The notes below the pieces were generated by a model. That model was not told where the DNA came from. It saw nothing but the letters and a program-made list of their open reading frames with translations, and searched no databases. DNA of 64,000 nucleotides, from NCBI GenBank assembly GCA_034110465.1, contig JAWUZD010000009.1, positions 1-64,000 on the forward strand, read 5' to 3'. Position numbers and translations under genes: made by a program. Source of the stretch: Aurantibacter sp034110465 (GTDB lineage Bacteria > Bacteroidota > Bacteroidia > Flavobacteriales > Flavobacteriaceae). Below are positions 35,330-44,878 of the stretch, one piece after another; the first letter of the stretch is position 1; each line of letters starts with the position of its first letter.

Positions 35330-38101
35330 ATGAAATCAATCTTTTCTATTTTATTGCTGTTTTGCTTTGGGATTACCATTGCACAAACAACAATTTCTGG
35401 TACTGTTCTAGACGATAGTAGTCAGCCTATTCCATCAGCAAATGTAATTATTGTTGGCACAGCAACAGGCACATCTACAGATTTCGATGGAAATTTTAAT
35501 TTAACAACAGATCAAACGCCTCCATTTACTATTCAAATTAGTAGTATTGGCTTTACATCAATAGATGTAGAGGTAACATCTAATAAGCAAAAATTAGAAA
35601 TAGTTCTTCAAGAAGGAACATCTTTAGATGAGGTTGTAATCTCTGCTTCAAGAACACCAGAACGTATTTTTGAATCTCCTGTTACAGTTGAGCGTTTTGG
35701 ATTAAAAGAAATTAAAAACACTGCTTCTGCAGATTTTTATGGTGGTTTAGAAAACTTAAAAGGTGTAGATATTAACACGAACAGTTTAACTTTTAAATCA
35801 ATAAATACAAGAGGTTTTGCAACGTTTGCTAATACGCGTTTTATGCAGTTGGTAGACGGAATGGACAATTCTGCTCCAGCGCTTAACTTTCCTTTAGGGA
35901 ACTTATTAGGAATGACGGAAACTGATGTTAAGAGCGTTGAATTATTACCTGGAGCATCGTCAGCATTATATGGTGCAAACGCTTTTAATGGTATTTTATT
36001 TATGACAAGTAAAAGTCCTTTTGATGATCAAGGTATTAGTGCTTATGTTAAAAAAGGAGTTACTAATCAAGAATCATCTGGAGAAAATGCTTATACAGAT
36101 TTAGGAATTAGAATGGCCTATAAGTTTTCTGATAAATTTGCTGCTAAAGTAAACTTTGGTTACTTAAAAGGAACTGATTGGGCTGCAACAAGTGAAGAAG
36201 ATAAGTTAAACAGAGGCTTAACAAGAGAAGATTATGATTACGATGGTATAAATGTTTATGGAGATGAAGTTTCTACAAACATTAGAGCCGCTTCTGGTCT
36301 TGGATTTATTCCTAATGTAGAAGTTAGTAGAACGGGTTATAATGAAAGAGATTTAACTGAGTATAATGCTGAAAGTATTAAAGCAGATTGGGGTTTATAT
36401 TTTAGACCAATAACAGATAGTAATTTTGAAATTGCATATGTAGGTAAAATAGGTTCTGGTAATACAATCTATCAAGGAGCAAATCGTTACAATATTAAAA
36501 ATTTCTTTTTACAACAACATAAAATTGAAGTTAGTAATGATAATTATTTTGTTAGAGCTTATGTTACAGAAGATAAAGCAGGAGACTCTTACGATATGGT
36601 TTTTACAGGAATTAACATAAATAGAGCTTGGAAAAGTGATACACAATGGTTTCAAGAATACATCCAGACTTTTGCAGGGTTAACATTATCTAATCCTTTA
36701 TTGACAGATGCTCAAAAACACGCTTCAGCAAGAGGTGTAGCAGATACAGGTCGTTACCTTCCGGGTTCTCCAGATTTTAAAAAAGCATTTAACGAAAGTA
36801 TTAATAATCCAGATTTATCTACAGGTTCTAAGTTTCAGGATAATTCAAAGATTTATCATGCAGACGGAAATTATAATTTTGCAGATAAAATAGATTTTGC
36901 AGAAATTCAAGTTGGAGCATCTTATAGAAGATATAATTTAAATTCATCTGGAACAATTTATACAGATTTTAATGAAGCTATTGATTATTCAGAAATAGGG
37001 TTTTATACTCAATTACAAAAAGAGATTGAGCTTAAAGATAATATAGACTTAAAACTTACAGGTTCTCTAAGATATGATAAATCAGAATTATTTGATGGAT
37101 TCTTCTCTCCAAGATTATCAGCAGGTTTCACAATTAATAAAAACCACAATATTAGAACCTCTTTCCAAACTGGTTTTAGAAACCCAACAACACAAGATTT
37201 ATTTATTGGTTTAGATGTTGGTAGAGCTATTTTAATTGGTGGGGCCGAAGGAAATGGAGCTAAATATGTAAGAAATTATGGTGTTTCAGCAGAAGGACAG
37301 TTGTTAAACGGAGGTAGTAGTTCTGTAACATTAGATGGTTCTAACGCATATCAATTAGCTTACTCAAAAAGTTCGGTAAATGCTTATGAGCAATCTGTTT
37401 TAAATGGTACTCCAGATACTTCTTTATTAGAAGAAACACAATCTAATTTAGCAAAACCAGAACAAGTAACTTCAGTTGAAGTTGGTTATAGAGGTAAAGT
37501 AAAATCTTTTATTTTAGATGCAAGTGTATATTATAACTCGTATAAGAATTTCTTATCAAATGAAAACGTTGTAGTTACCTATTATGGTGAAACTGGAGAT
37601 GGAGGACTATCTCAAGACGCTATTAGAAATGGAGATTATAATACATATCAAAATTATACAAATTCTGAAGCTAAAGTAAATTCATTTGGTACATCTATAG
37701 GAGCAAATAGAAAAATATTTAAAGGTTTTGATGCAGGAGTTAATTATACTTACGCAAAATTAGACTTTGATCAAGCAGCAAATCCAGATTTTAGAACTAA
37801 TTTTAATACACCAGAACACAAAGTTAAAGCAACTTTCGGAAAAGATGAGTTATTTAAAAACTTTGGTTTTAACGTTGCATGGCGTTGGAGTGATGACTTT
37901 TTCTGGGAATCTTCGTTTGGAGATGGAGCTGTACCAGCATACCATACTTTAGATGCACAAGTAAACTATAGAATTCCAAGTTTAAAAACCTCATTAAAAG
38001 TAGGAGCTACTAATATGTTGGGTGATGAATACTTTACAGCTTTTGGAACTGGATTTATAGGATCACTTTATTATGCTTCAATCACAATTAATAACTTATA
38101 A
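35330..38101 (+). CDS. TonB-dependent outer-membrane receptor with carboxypeptidase-like N-domain
   Basis: The 923-residue protein starts with a signal peptide (cleavage near TIAQ, residue 19). A CarboxypepD_reg-like beta-sandwich follows (ISGTVLDDSSQPIPSANV), then a plug domain (DEVVISASRTPERIFESPVTVE; LLPGASSALYGANAFNGI) and a large C-terminal beta-barrel ending in a typical aromatic-flanked strand (GSLYYASITINNL). It imports an unknown ligand with TonB energy. No SusD partner follows; instead an SGNH-type lipoprotein gene starts 10 nt later, which suggests a lipid- or ester-type substrate. Confidence 0.93.
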   Translation: MKSIFSILLLFCFGITIAQTTISGTVLDDSSQPIPSANVIIVGTATGTSTDFDGNFNLTTDQTPPFTIQISSIGFTSIDVEVTSNKQKLEIVLQEGTSLDEVVISASRTPERIFESPVTVERFGLKEIKNTASADFYGGLENLKGVDINTNSLTFKSINTRGFATFANTRFMQLVDGMDNSAPALNFPLGNLLGMTETDVKSVELLPGASSALYGANAFNGILFMTSKSPFDDQGISAYVKKGVTNQESSGENAYTDLGIRMAYKFSDKFAAKVNFGYLKGTDWAATSEEDKLNRGLTREDYDYDGINVYGDEVSTNIRAASGLGFIPNVEVSRTGYNERDLTEYNAESIKADWGLYFRPITDSNFEIAYVGKIGSGNTIYQGANRYNIKNFFLQQHKIEVSNDNYFVRAYVTEDKAGDSYDMVFTGININRAWKSDTQWFQEYIQTFAGLTLSNPLLTDAQKHASARGVADTGRYLPGSPDFKKAFNESINNPDLSTGSKFQDNSKIYHADGNYNFADKIDFAEIQVGASYRRYNLNSSGTIYTDFNEAIDYSEIGFYTQLQKEIELKDNIDLKLTGSLRYDKSELFDGFFSPRLSAGFTINKNHNIRTSFQTGFRNPTTQDLFIGLDVGRAILIGGAEGNGAKYVRNYGVSAEGQLLNGGSSSVTLDGSNAYQLAYSKSSVNAYEQSVLNGTPDTSLLEETQSNLAKPEQVTSVEVGYRGKVKSFILDASVYYNSYKNFLSNENVVVTYYGETGDGGLSQDAIRNGDYNTYQNYTNSEAKVNSFGTSIGANRKIFKGFDAGVNYTYAKLDFDQAANPDFRTNFNTPEHKVKATFGKDELFKNFGFNVAWRWSDDFFWESSFGDGAVPAYHTLDAQVNYRIPSLKTSLKVGATNMLGDEYFTAFGTGFIGSLYYASITINNL

Positions 38102-38111
38102 TAAAAAGACT

Positions 38112-39635
38112 ATGAAAACTAAATATATATGGCTTTTAGCAGGTTTAATTGGATTCTCTGCGTGTCAAAATGATGATGACTCATCAACAACTCAAGTCTT
38201 TCCTGAGGCAACATCAGGAACTGCAGATTTCTCAACATTTGTATCTGTAGGAGCTTCTTTCAGTGCTGGATATTCTGATGGAGCTCTATTTAAAGCAGCC
38301 CAAGAAAAATCTTTTCCTAAACTTTTATCAGAGAAATTTGCTTTGGTAGGCGGCGGAGCTTTTGAGCAACCTTTAGTAAATGACAATACAGGAGGACTAC
38401 TTGTAGGAGCATTTCAAGCAGCAGAATACAGACTTGTTTTTAATGGTTCTGGACCACAACGATTAGACCAGTTTTTAACAGGTTTAGGTGCGCCAGTACC
38501 ACCTATTACAACAGATGCTTCAGTTAATTTAATGAGTTCTTTTAATAATTTTGGTATTCCAGGCGCTAAAAGTTTTCATATTACCTTAGGTGGATATGGT
38601 GCTTTAAACCCTTATTTTGGAAGAATGGCTTCTTCTGGATCTGCTTCAATGATTAGTGATGCTGCAGCACAATTACCTACATTTTTTACGTTTTCAGAAA
38701 TTGGAGGAAATGATGTGTTAAGTTATGCTACTGCCGGTGGATCAGGAGTTGATCAAACAGGTAACTTTAACCCTGCACTTTATGGTTCAAATGATATAAC
38801 TGACCCTACGGTTTTTAAAAATTTTATTGATGGTGCTTTAGCAGTATTAACATCTAACGGAACTGGTGCAAAAGGTGTTGTATCAAATGTGCCTTATGTC
38901 TCTTCTTTACCTTATTTTACAACAGTACCACATAACCCTGTACCTTTAGATGCAGCTACAGCAGGTTTTTTAAACAGTGCTAGTGCATATGGTACATATA
39001 ACGCAACGTTACAATCTTTAGTTGGTGTACCACCTGTAATGTTAACACAAGAAGAAGCTGACAGGAGAACAATAGTTTTTACAGAAGGAGAAACAAACGC
39101 TGTTGTAATTATGGATGAAGACTTATCGGATTTAACTATTTACAGTGCTTTATTAGTAAACATGAGACAGGCAACTGCTGAAGATTTAATTGTTTTACCT
39201 GCATCAAGTTTTATTGGTACAGAAGCTGTCCCAGGAAACCCTACTACAGTAAATGGTGTTGCGATTCCTTTAGCAGACCAATGGGTTTTAACTCCTGAGG
39301 AGCAGTTACTTGTGAAAAATGCAACGGATGCTTATAATCAACACATTCAAGATGCTGTAGATATGTACGGATTGGCTTTAGTAGATTTTAATGGAATATT
39401 ACAACAAGCATCTACTACAGGAATTCTTTCTGGACAATATTTATTAACAACTGACCTAGTTACTGGCGGTTTAGTTAGTTTAGATGGAATTCATTTAACA
39501 ACTAGAGGTTATGCTGTATTATCTAATGAAATGATGAAAGTTATAGACGCTAAATATGGCTCTAATTTTGAAGCTTCAGGTAATATGTATGACCCAGCTG
39601 ATTTTCCAGTTGTTTATTCACCTACGCTACAATAA
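38112..39635 (+). CDS. SGNH/GDSL-type hydrolase lipoprotein
   Basis: From the ATG at 38112 the 507-residue protein has a lipoprotein signal (MKTKYIWLLAGLIGFSAC). The SGNH blocks are visible: block I as FVSVGASFSAGYSDGALF (Gly-x-Ser, with Ala in place of the usual Asp), block III as IGGNDVLSYA, and the C-terminal D-x-x-H as LVSLDGIHLTTRGYAVLS. The serine, asparagine and Asp-His residues are therefore intact. It is paired with the upstream TonB receptor and may process that receptor's ligand. An upstream in-frame ATG at 38073 overlaps the receptor gene and is less likely because it hides the signal peptide. Confidence 0.87.
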   Translation: MKTKYIWLLAGLIGFSACQNDDDSSTTQVFPEATSGTADFSTFVSVGASFSAGYSDGALFKAAQEKSFPKLLSEKFALVGGGAFEQPLVNDNTGGLLVGAFQAAEYRLVFNGSGPQRLDQFLTGLGAPVPPITTDASVNLMSSFNNFGIPGAKSFHITLGGYGALNPYFGRMASSGSASMISDAAAQLPTFFTFSEIGGNDVLSYATAGGSGVDQTGNFNPALYGSNDITDPTVFKNFIDGALAVLTSNGTGAKGVVSNVPYVSSLPYFTTVPHNPVPLDAATAGFLNSASAYGTYNATLQSLVGVPPVMLTQEEADRRTIVFTEGETNAVVIMDEDLSDLTIYSALLVNMRQATAEDLIVLPASSFIGTEAVPGNPTTVNGVAIPLADQWVLTPEEQLLVKNATDAYNQHIQDAVDMYGLALVDFNGILQQASTTGILSGQYLLTTDLVTGGLVSLDGIHLTTRGYAVLSNEMMKVIDAKYGSNFEASGNMYDPADFPVVYSPTLQ

Positions 39636-39653
39636 TTAATTACATTTTACTAT

Positions 39654-39687
39654 AAAAAAAACACCTTCATTACGAAGGTGTTTTTTT
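39654..39687. terminator. Terminator between the SGNH gene and atpD
   Basis: ACACCTTC (39661-39668) pairs with GAAGGTGT (39674-39681), extended by A and T runs on either side to a stem of about 14 bp with a 5-nt loop. Confidence 0.85.
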
Positions 39688-39707
39688 AGTTTTAAAAAAG
39701 CTGCTAA

Positions 39708-39743
39708 TTGAACTTTTTTATTAAATTAAAACCTCTATCTTTG
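39708..39743 (+). promoter_or_regulatory. Promoter of atpDC
   Basis: TATCTTTG (39736-39743) fits the -7 consensus. The nearest TTG (39708-39710) lies 25 nt upstream, slightly further than usual. The atpD ATG is 60 nt downstream. Confidence 0.5.
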
Positions 39744-39803
39744 CAGCCGAAAACGGAAGTGTTTTCAAATCAATAGAATACCATAATATTAAATAAATAA
39801 GTA

Positions 39804-41312
39804 ATGTCAAAAGTTACAGGTAAAGTTGCACAAATTATTGGTCCAGTAATCGATGTAGAATTCGCTGCAGGATCAGAATTGCCAAAAATTTACGATTCAT
39901 TAGAAATTAATAAAGCTGATGGTTCAAAATTAGTATTAGAAGTACAGTCTCACATTGGTGAGAATTCTGTACGTACTATTGCTATGGACTCGTCAGATGG
40001 TTTAAGTAGAGGAACTGAAGTTGTTGCAACTGGAGCTCCAATACAAATGCCAGTTGGTGAAAACGTTTACGGACGTTTATTCAACGTAATTGGAGATGCT
40101 ATTGATGGTTTAGGTGATTTACCTAAGGCTGGAAATGCTGGTTTGCCAATTCACAGAAGTGCGCCAAGATTCGAAGATTTATCAACATCTACTGAAGTAT
40201 TATTTACTGGTATTAAGGTAATTGATTTAATTGAGCCTTATGCAAAAGGTGGTAAAATTGGTTTATTTGGTGGAGCAGGAGTTGGTAAAACGGTTTTAAT
40301 TCAAGAATTAATTAACAATATTGCAAAAGGTCATGGTGGACTTTCTGTATTCGCAGGAGTAGGAGAAAGAACACGTGAAGGAAACGATTTACTTCGTGAA
40401 ATGTTAGAGTCAGGAATTATCAAGTATGGTGATGACTTTATGCATTCTATGGAAGAAGGTGGATGGGATCTTCAAAAAGTAGATAAGTCTGCTATGAAAG
40501 ATTCTAAAGCAACTTTCGTTTTTGGACAAATGAATGAGCCACCTGGAGCACGTGCTCGTGTAGCGCTTTCAGGATTAACTATTGCAGAATATTTCCGTGA
40601 TGGTGCAGGTGAAGGGCAAGGAAAAGATGTATTATTTTTCGTAGATAATATTTTCCGTTTTACACAAGCAGGTTCTGAAGTATCAGCATTATTAGGTCGT
40701 ATGCCTTCTGCAGTAGGTTACCAACCTACATTAGCTACCGAAATGGGAGCAATGCAAGAACGTATTACATCAACTAAAAGAGGTTCTATTACATCTGTGC
40801 AAGCGGTTTACGTACCTGCAGATGATTTAACAGATCCAGCACCAGCTACAACGTTTGCTCACTTAGATGCAACAACAGTATTATCTCGTAAAATTGCAGA
40901 ATTAGGAATTTACCCAGCGGTAGACCCATTAGATTCTACATCTCGTATCTTATCGGCAGATATTTTAGGGAATGATCACTATGATTGTGCACAACGTGTA
41001 AAAGAGTTATTACAACGCTATAAAGAATTACAAGATATTATTGCTATTTTAGGTATGGAAGAATTATCTGAAGAAGATAAAATGGCTGTAGGTAGAGCAA
41101 GACGTGTACAACGTTTCTTATCTCAACCTTTCCACGTAGCTGAGCAATTTACAGGTTTAAAAGGTTGTTTAGTTGATATTAAAGACACAATTAAAGGATT
41201 TAATATGATTATGGATGGTGAATTAGATCACTTACCAGAAGCAGCATTTAACCTTAAAGGTTCTATTGAAGATGCTATTGAAGCAGGAGAAAAAATGTTA
41301 GCAGAAGCTTAA
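39804..41312 (+). CDS. atpD: F1 ATP synthase subunit beta
   Basis: AtpD holds the catalytic nucleotide sites of F1. The 502-residue protein has a beta-barrel N-domain, Walker A GGAGVGKT (156-163), the GERTREGNDL motif with the catalytic Glu, the FFVDNIFRFTQAGSEVSALLGRMPSAVGYQP catalytic block (in two pieces), and a C-terminal helical domain with the DELSEED-type sequence (MEELSEEDKMAVGRARR). Length is slightly above E. coli (460), as is usual in Bacteroidota. It forms a two-gene unit with atpC, separate from the other atp genes 17 kb away. Confidence 0.98.
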   Translation: MSKVTGKVAQIIGPVIDVEFAAGSELPKIYDSLEINKADGSKLVLEVQSHIGENSVRTIAMDSSDGLSRGTEVVATGAPIQMPVGENVYGRLFNVIGDAIDGLGDLPKAGNAGLPIHRSAPRFEDLSTSTEVLFTGIKVIDLIEPYAKGGKIGLFGGAGVGKTVLIQELINNIAKGHGGLSVFAGVGERTREGNDLLREMLESGIIKYGDDFMHSMEEGGWDLQKVDKSAMKDSKATFVFGQMNEPPGARARVALSGLTIAEYFRDGAGEGQGKDVLFFVDNIFRFTQAGSEVSALLGRMPSAVGYQPTLATEMGAMQERITSTKRGSITSVQAVYVPADDLTDPAPATTFAHLDATTVLSRKIAELGIYPAVDPLDSTSRILSADILGNDHYDCAQRVKELLQRYKELQDIIAILGMEELSEEDKMAVGRARRVQRFLSQPFHVAEQFTGLKGCLVDIKDTIKGFNMIMDGELDHLPEAAFNLKGSIEDAIEAGEKMLAEA

Positions 41313-41387
41313 AATTTAGTCAACAGTAGTCAGTCCGCAGTATGTAGTGACTGATAATTGAAGACTGCAAACTTAAGACTAGAAAAT
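41313..41387 (+). repeat. CAGT/AGAC-rich spacer between atpD and atpC
   Basis: This 75-nt spacer has an unusual cadence: AGT/CAGT units recur every 7-8 nt (around 41324-41348), followed by CTG/GACT units (41350-41380). It contrasts with the plain AT-rich spacers elsewhere in the window. Low-complexity stretches of this kind occur in intergenic DNA of flavobacteria. No ORF or simple hairpin explains it. Confidence 0.4.
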
Positions 41388-41666
41388 ATGTATTTAGAAA
41401 TTGTATCACCTGAAGCAACATTATTTAGCGGAGAAGTAACAAGTGTTACTTTACCTGGTATTGATGGAGATTTTCAGTTATTAAATAATCACGCACCAAT
41501 AGTTTCTATTTTAAAATCAGGAATGGTTAAAATAGGTGGTAATGTTGAAATTAGCGAAGATGTGAAAAATAAATTTACTACGGATGCTAATAAAAATACA
41601 GTATTAGCTATTAGTTCTGGTACTATTGAAATGAAAGATAATAAAGTAATTGTTTTAGCTGACTAA
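41388..41666 (+). CDS. atpC: F1 ATP synthase subunit epsilon
   Basis: The 92-residue protein from the ATG at 41388 (MYLEIVSPEATLFSGEV) is the N-terminal beta-sandwich of subunit epsilon, with LPGIDGDFQLLNNHAPIVSIL as its conserved core. The C-terminal inhibitory helical hairpin found in E. coli (139 residues) is missing, as in many Bacteroidota. The same frame is open from an ATG at 41358, but that region lies in the repeat-like spacer and is not conserved. It follows atpD, and a terminator comes after. Confidence 0.94.
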   Translation: MYLEIVSPEATLFSGEVTSVTLPGIDGDFQLLNNHAPIVSILKSGMVKIGGNVEISEDVKNKFTTDANKNTVLAISSGTIEMKDNKVIVLAD

Positions 41667-41690
41667 ATTAATTACGCTTTTTATAAATTA

Positions 41691-41722
41691 AAAAAACGCA
41701 AAGCTTAAGCTTTGCGTTTTTT
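41691..41722. terminator. Terminator after atpC
   Basis: A 32-nt perfect palindrome (AAAAAACGCAAAGCTT and its complement) ends in a long T-run. It can act in both directions, so it also serves the converging umuD gene. Confidence 0.9.
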
Positions 41723-41744
41723 TGTTTTTTAATTAAAATCTGTT

Positions 41745-42185
41745 TTATACTTTTTTAATTACGTTAGTTACAATACCCCAAATTAAAAAATTATTGTCTT
41801 GAGTGATTTTTATAATAGGATAGTTAGGATTTTCTGGTTGCAGCCAAACATCATCTTTGTCTACACGTAAGCGCTTAACGGTAAATTCGCCATCTAAAAA
41901 GCAAACGGCTATTTTATTATTAACAGGTTCTAAACTTCGATCTATTACTAATAGATCATTATCGTCCAAACCAGCACCAATCATAGATTGTCCGCTAACT
42001 CTTGCATAAAATGTAGCTTCTTTGTTTTTTACTAATTCATCATCTAGAGATAATCTGTTTTCTGTAAAATCTTCTGCAGGCGAAGGAAATCCAGCAGAAA
42101 TACCAGTATCAAAAAACTGAGCTGCTGCGCCATCTATGGTTTCGGGCGTAAAAAAAGTTAAACTTCCAGATTTATGTGCTATCAT
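41745..42185 (-). CDS. umuD: UmuD/LexA-like autoproteolytic subunit of error-prone polymerase
   Basis: The 146-residue S24 protease-like protein has the self-cleavage site A31-G32 in GISAGFPSPAEDF, the catalytic Ser in SGQSMIGAGL, and the catalytic Lys in GEFTVKRL. After RecA-stimulated cleavage UmuD' joins UmuC to form translesion polymerase V. There is no DNA-binding winged helix, so it is UmuD and not LexA. Its ATG overlaps the umuC TGA (ATGA). Transcription runs umuC then umuD, the reverse of the E. coli order. Confidence 0.93.
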   Translation of the reverse strand: MIAHKSGSLTFFTPETIDGAAAQFFDTGISAGFPSPAEDFTENRLSLDDELVKNKEATFYARVSGQSMIGAGLDDNDLLVIDRSLEPVNNKIAVCFLDGEFTVKRLRVDKDDVWLQPENPNYPIIKITQDNNFLIWGIVTNVIKKV

Positions 42186-43432
42186 TTTACAACAATTATA
42201 TCGTTAATGTTTGTGGTATATTTAGGCGATAAACGTTCTTGTTTCATTTTCCAAGTGCGTTGTAAATCTTGATTACCTAATTTAATTTTAAAGGTACCAT
42301 ATTTTTTGTTCAAACTATCTATACTCTCCATTAAAGGAATGTGTTTGCTGTTATCTTTTTCGAATAAATTGAACTGGTAACTGTTGGCTGGTATAATGCC
42401 AGTTACTATAACACCTGCTTTTTTATAAGCTACATCTTTCTGAATCATTTGTGCAACGATGGTTACTGCAGCTTTACTAATAATTAAAGATGAGTTGGTA
42501 GGTGTGGCCAAATTTATAACCCTACTTTCGCTGTGTTGTCTTCCGTTTTTATCGAATCTATTACTACGTAACATTACAATTATACTATGACAGTTGGATT
42601 TTTGCTTTCGTAATTTTTGTGCACAATGCGATGCAAATGTAGACACACGTTCCTTAATGTCGCTTGGATTTTTTAATGTGCCATTAAAACTACGTGTGGT
42701 GGCAATCATTTTTTTATCTTGGTGATTATCTTCTAACTTTAAGGTTTCAATGCCATTTAGATCACGATGTAGTCTGGCTTCAACAACAGAAAATTCTTTT
42801 TTAATAACGGCTTCTGGGATTTGAGCGAAATCGAAAGCGGTAATACAACCTTTTTGTTTTAAGCGTTTTGCTAACCTGTTACCAATGCCCCAAACGGATT
42901 CAATTTTAATCCATTTTAATGCTTTAATACGTTTCTCGTCTGTATCCATAACGCAAACCCCAGATTTACTTTTTCGAGCAATTTTATTGGCAATTTTAGA
43001 CAAACCTTTGGTTGGTGCAATACCTACAGAAGTTGGAATACCTGTCCATTTTAATACACGATTTCTTATTTGTGTGCCATAATCTGTTAATTTATAATTT
43101 TGAAAGCCTTTAAGTTCTAAAAAAGATTCGTCTATACTATAGACTTCTACATCTGGAGTAAATTGTTTAAGAATAGACATTACACGATGACTCATATCAC
43201 CGTATAAAGCATAATTTGATGATAATATTTGTATTTTATGAGTTCTACAAAATTGTTCCCATTTAAAAATAGGTGCACCCATTGGTAAATTTAGTGCTTT
43301 AGTTTCATCACTTCTTGCAATAACGCAACCATCGTTGTTACTAAGAATAGCGACAGGTTTACCCATTAGGTTTGGATTAAAAACACGTTCGCACGAGGCG
43401 TAAAAATTATTACAATCTACTAAAGCATACAT
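42182..43432 (-). CDS. umuC: Y-family error-prone DNA polymerase, UmuC-like
   Basis: The 416-residue protein has the Y-family catalytic parts: ALVDCNNFYASCERVFNP at the N-terminus with the first metal Asp, VAILSNNDGCVIARSDE, and the acidic pair in VEVYSIDESFLEL. A thumb with helix-hairpin-helix motifs (IESVWGIGNRLAKRLKQKG) follows. The little-finger and C-terminal UmuC extension (LVKR-type replaced by NLFEKDNSKHIPLMESID) is recognisable. It ends in TGA, one of two such stops noted in the window. A TACCTTTG -7 box lies just upstream. Confidence 0.94.
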   Translation of the reverse strand: MYALVDCNNFYASCERVFNPNLMGKPVAILSNNDGCVIARSDETKALNLPMGAPIFKWEQFCRTHKIQILSSNYALYGDMSHRVMSILKQFTPDVEVYSIDESFLELKGFQNYKLTDYGTQIRNRVLKWTGIPTSVGIAPTKGLSKIANKIARKSKSGVCVMDTDEKRIKALKWIKIESVWGIGNRLAKRLKQKGCITAFDFAQIPEAVIKKEFSVVEARLHRDLNGIETLKLEDNHQDKKMIATTRSFNGTLKNPSDIKERVSTFASHCAQKLRKQKSNCHSIIVMLRSNRFDKNGRQHSESRVINLATPTNSSLIISKAAVTIVAQMIQKDVAYKKAGVIVTGIIPANSYQFNLFEKDNSKHIPLMESIDSLNKKYGTFKIKLGNQDLQRTWKMKQERLSPKYTTNINDIIVVK

Positions 43433-43438
43433 AAGTCA

Positions 43439-43446
43439 CAAAGGTA
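43439..43446 (-). promoter_or_regulatory. -7 box of the umuC-umuD operon
   Basis: TACCTTTG on the minus strand (43446-43439) ends 6 nt before the umuC ATG at 43432. The leader must be very short or absent. No SOS-like palindrome was recognised around it. Confidence 0.45.
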
Positions 43447-43654
43447 ATTTAAAAGTTAGCCGAGATATTAGATGTTAATAACTTGATGTGTTAAATTTTG
43501 AAAATATTGTTGCTTTTTTAGACGAAATATGAAAGAAAAGCATCTTTAATCGATTCATTTTAACTCTAAATTATTTGTATGAAAATTTCATTAAAATAAT
43601 GACCGATAACTATACAGAACCTTTACTTTCGCACAAAATTTAAAAATTAGTATT

Positions 43655-44854
43655 ATGAAAAAAACATTACCATTAGTAATTGTTTTAATGTTGGTTTCAA
43701 CATTAACAATTGCACAAGAATCTAGTAAAGCTTGGTCCTTAGGATTTGGTGTTAATGCAGTGGATGTGTATCCTGTAAATGAAGATGCACCCCAAGGAGA
43801 TTATTTTGATGAATTCTTTAACGTTAATGACCATTGGAATATGGGGTTATATGTAGACGTAAGTAGAAATTTTACAGAACGTTTATCTTTAAATGTAAGA
43901 GGTAGTTATAACCAAATTTCTAAATGGGGACAAACATTAAATGATCCATCTATTGTAGTAGACAATTTAGATTACATCGGTTTAGATGGTATGATAAACT
44001 TTAAGATTCTTAAAAACACTCTAATACAGCCTTTTGTTGCTGTTGGAGGTGGATATACTTGGATAGAAGAGGGTACATTTAATACGTTTTCTGATAAAGA
44101 TGGAACAGATAATTTAGTAGGAGCAGGAACTGTAAATGGTGCTTTTGGTCTAGATTTTAGATTATCAGATAATGTTGCTATTAGAGCTCAAAGTACTTAT
44201 AAGCATAGTTTTAAAGATTACTTAACTAAGCATTTTCAACATTCAGTTGGTTTAACTTATACGTTTGCTACTGCTCAAGAGAAAAAAGATAAGTTAGATG
44301 ACGATAATGATGGTGTTTCTAACGAAAACGACCTTTGCCCACAAGTTGCAGGATTACCTGAATACGCTGGTTGTGCAGACACAGATGGTGATGGTATTCC
44401 AGATTCTTTAGACAAATGTCCAAACGAAAAAGGAACAGATAATGGTTGTCCAGTTAAAGTTGCGCAAGTTATTGAAGAAGTTGTAAAAACAGTTCCTGTA
44501 GCAGTAGTAGTGCCTAAAGAAATAGCTACAGCTATTTATTTTGACTATAAGAGTAGTACTTTAGATAACAACGCAAAACAACTATTAGATGTTATGGTTA
44601 GTTCTTTTGAAGAGAAAAGCGAAATAAATGTTTCTTTAGATGGTTATGCAGATAGCATAGGTTCTGATGGTTATAACAAACAAATCTCTGAAGCTAGAGT
44701 TCAAAGTATTTTAACTTACTTAGTTTCTAAAGGTGTAGATAAAGCAGCTATTACCACTAATAGTTTTGGTGAAGCTAATCCAGTAGCACCTAATACAACA
44801 AAAGATGGTAGAGCTTTAAATAGAAGAGCTCAATTAAAAGTTACTTTAAAGTAA
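43655..44854 (+). CDS. OmpA-family outer-membrane protein with thrombospondin type 3 repeats
   Basis: The 399-residue protein has a signal peptide (cleavage near TIAQ, residue 20), an eight-strand-type outer-membrane beta-barrel (about 25-205), a short calcium-binding-type linker (DDDNDGVSNENDLCP and DTDGDGIPDSLDKCP, about 215-265), and a C-terminal OmpA peptidoglycan-binding domain (IYFDYKSSTLDNNAKQLL, then SEARVQSILTYLVSKG and GRALNRRAQLKV). It anchors the outer membrane to the cell wall. It stands alone, followed by a strong terminator. Confidence 0.95.
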   Translation: MKKTLPLVIVLMLVSTLTIAQESSKAWSLGFGVNAVDVYPVNEDAPQGDYFDEFFNVNDHWNMGLYVDVSRNFTERLSLNVRGSYNQISKWGQTLNDPSIVVDNLDYIGLDGMINFKILKNTLIQPFVAVGGGYTWIEEGTFNTFSDKDGTDNLVGAGTVNGAFGLDFRLSDNVAIRAQSTYKHSFKDYLTKHFQHSVGLTYTFATAQEKKDKLDDDNDGVSNENDLCPQVAGLPEYAGCADTDGDGIPDSLDKCPNEKGTDNGCPVKVAQVIEEVVKTVPVAVVVPKEIATAIYFDYKSSTLDNNAKQLLDVMVSSFEEKSEINVSLDGYADSIGSDGYNKQISEARVQSILTYLVSKGVDKAAITTNSFGEANPVAPNTTKDGRALNRRAQLKVTLK

Positions 44855-44878
44855 TCTTTTAAAAAGATATATTAGATT

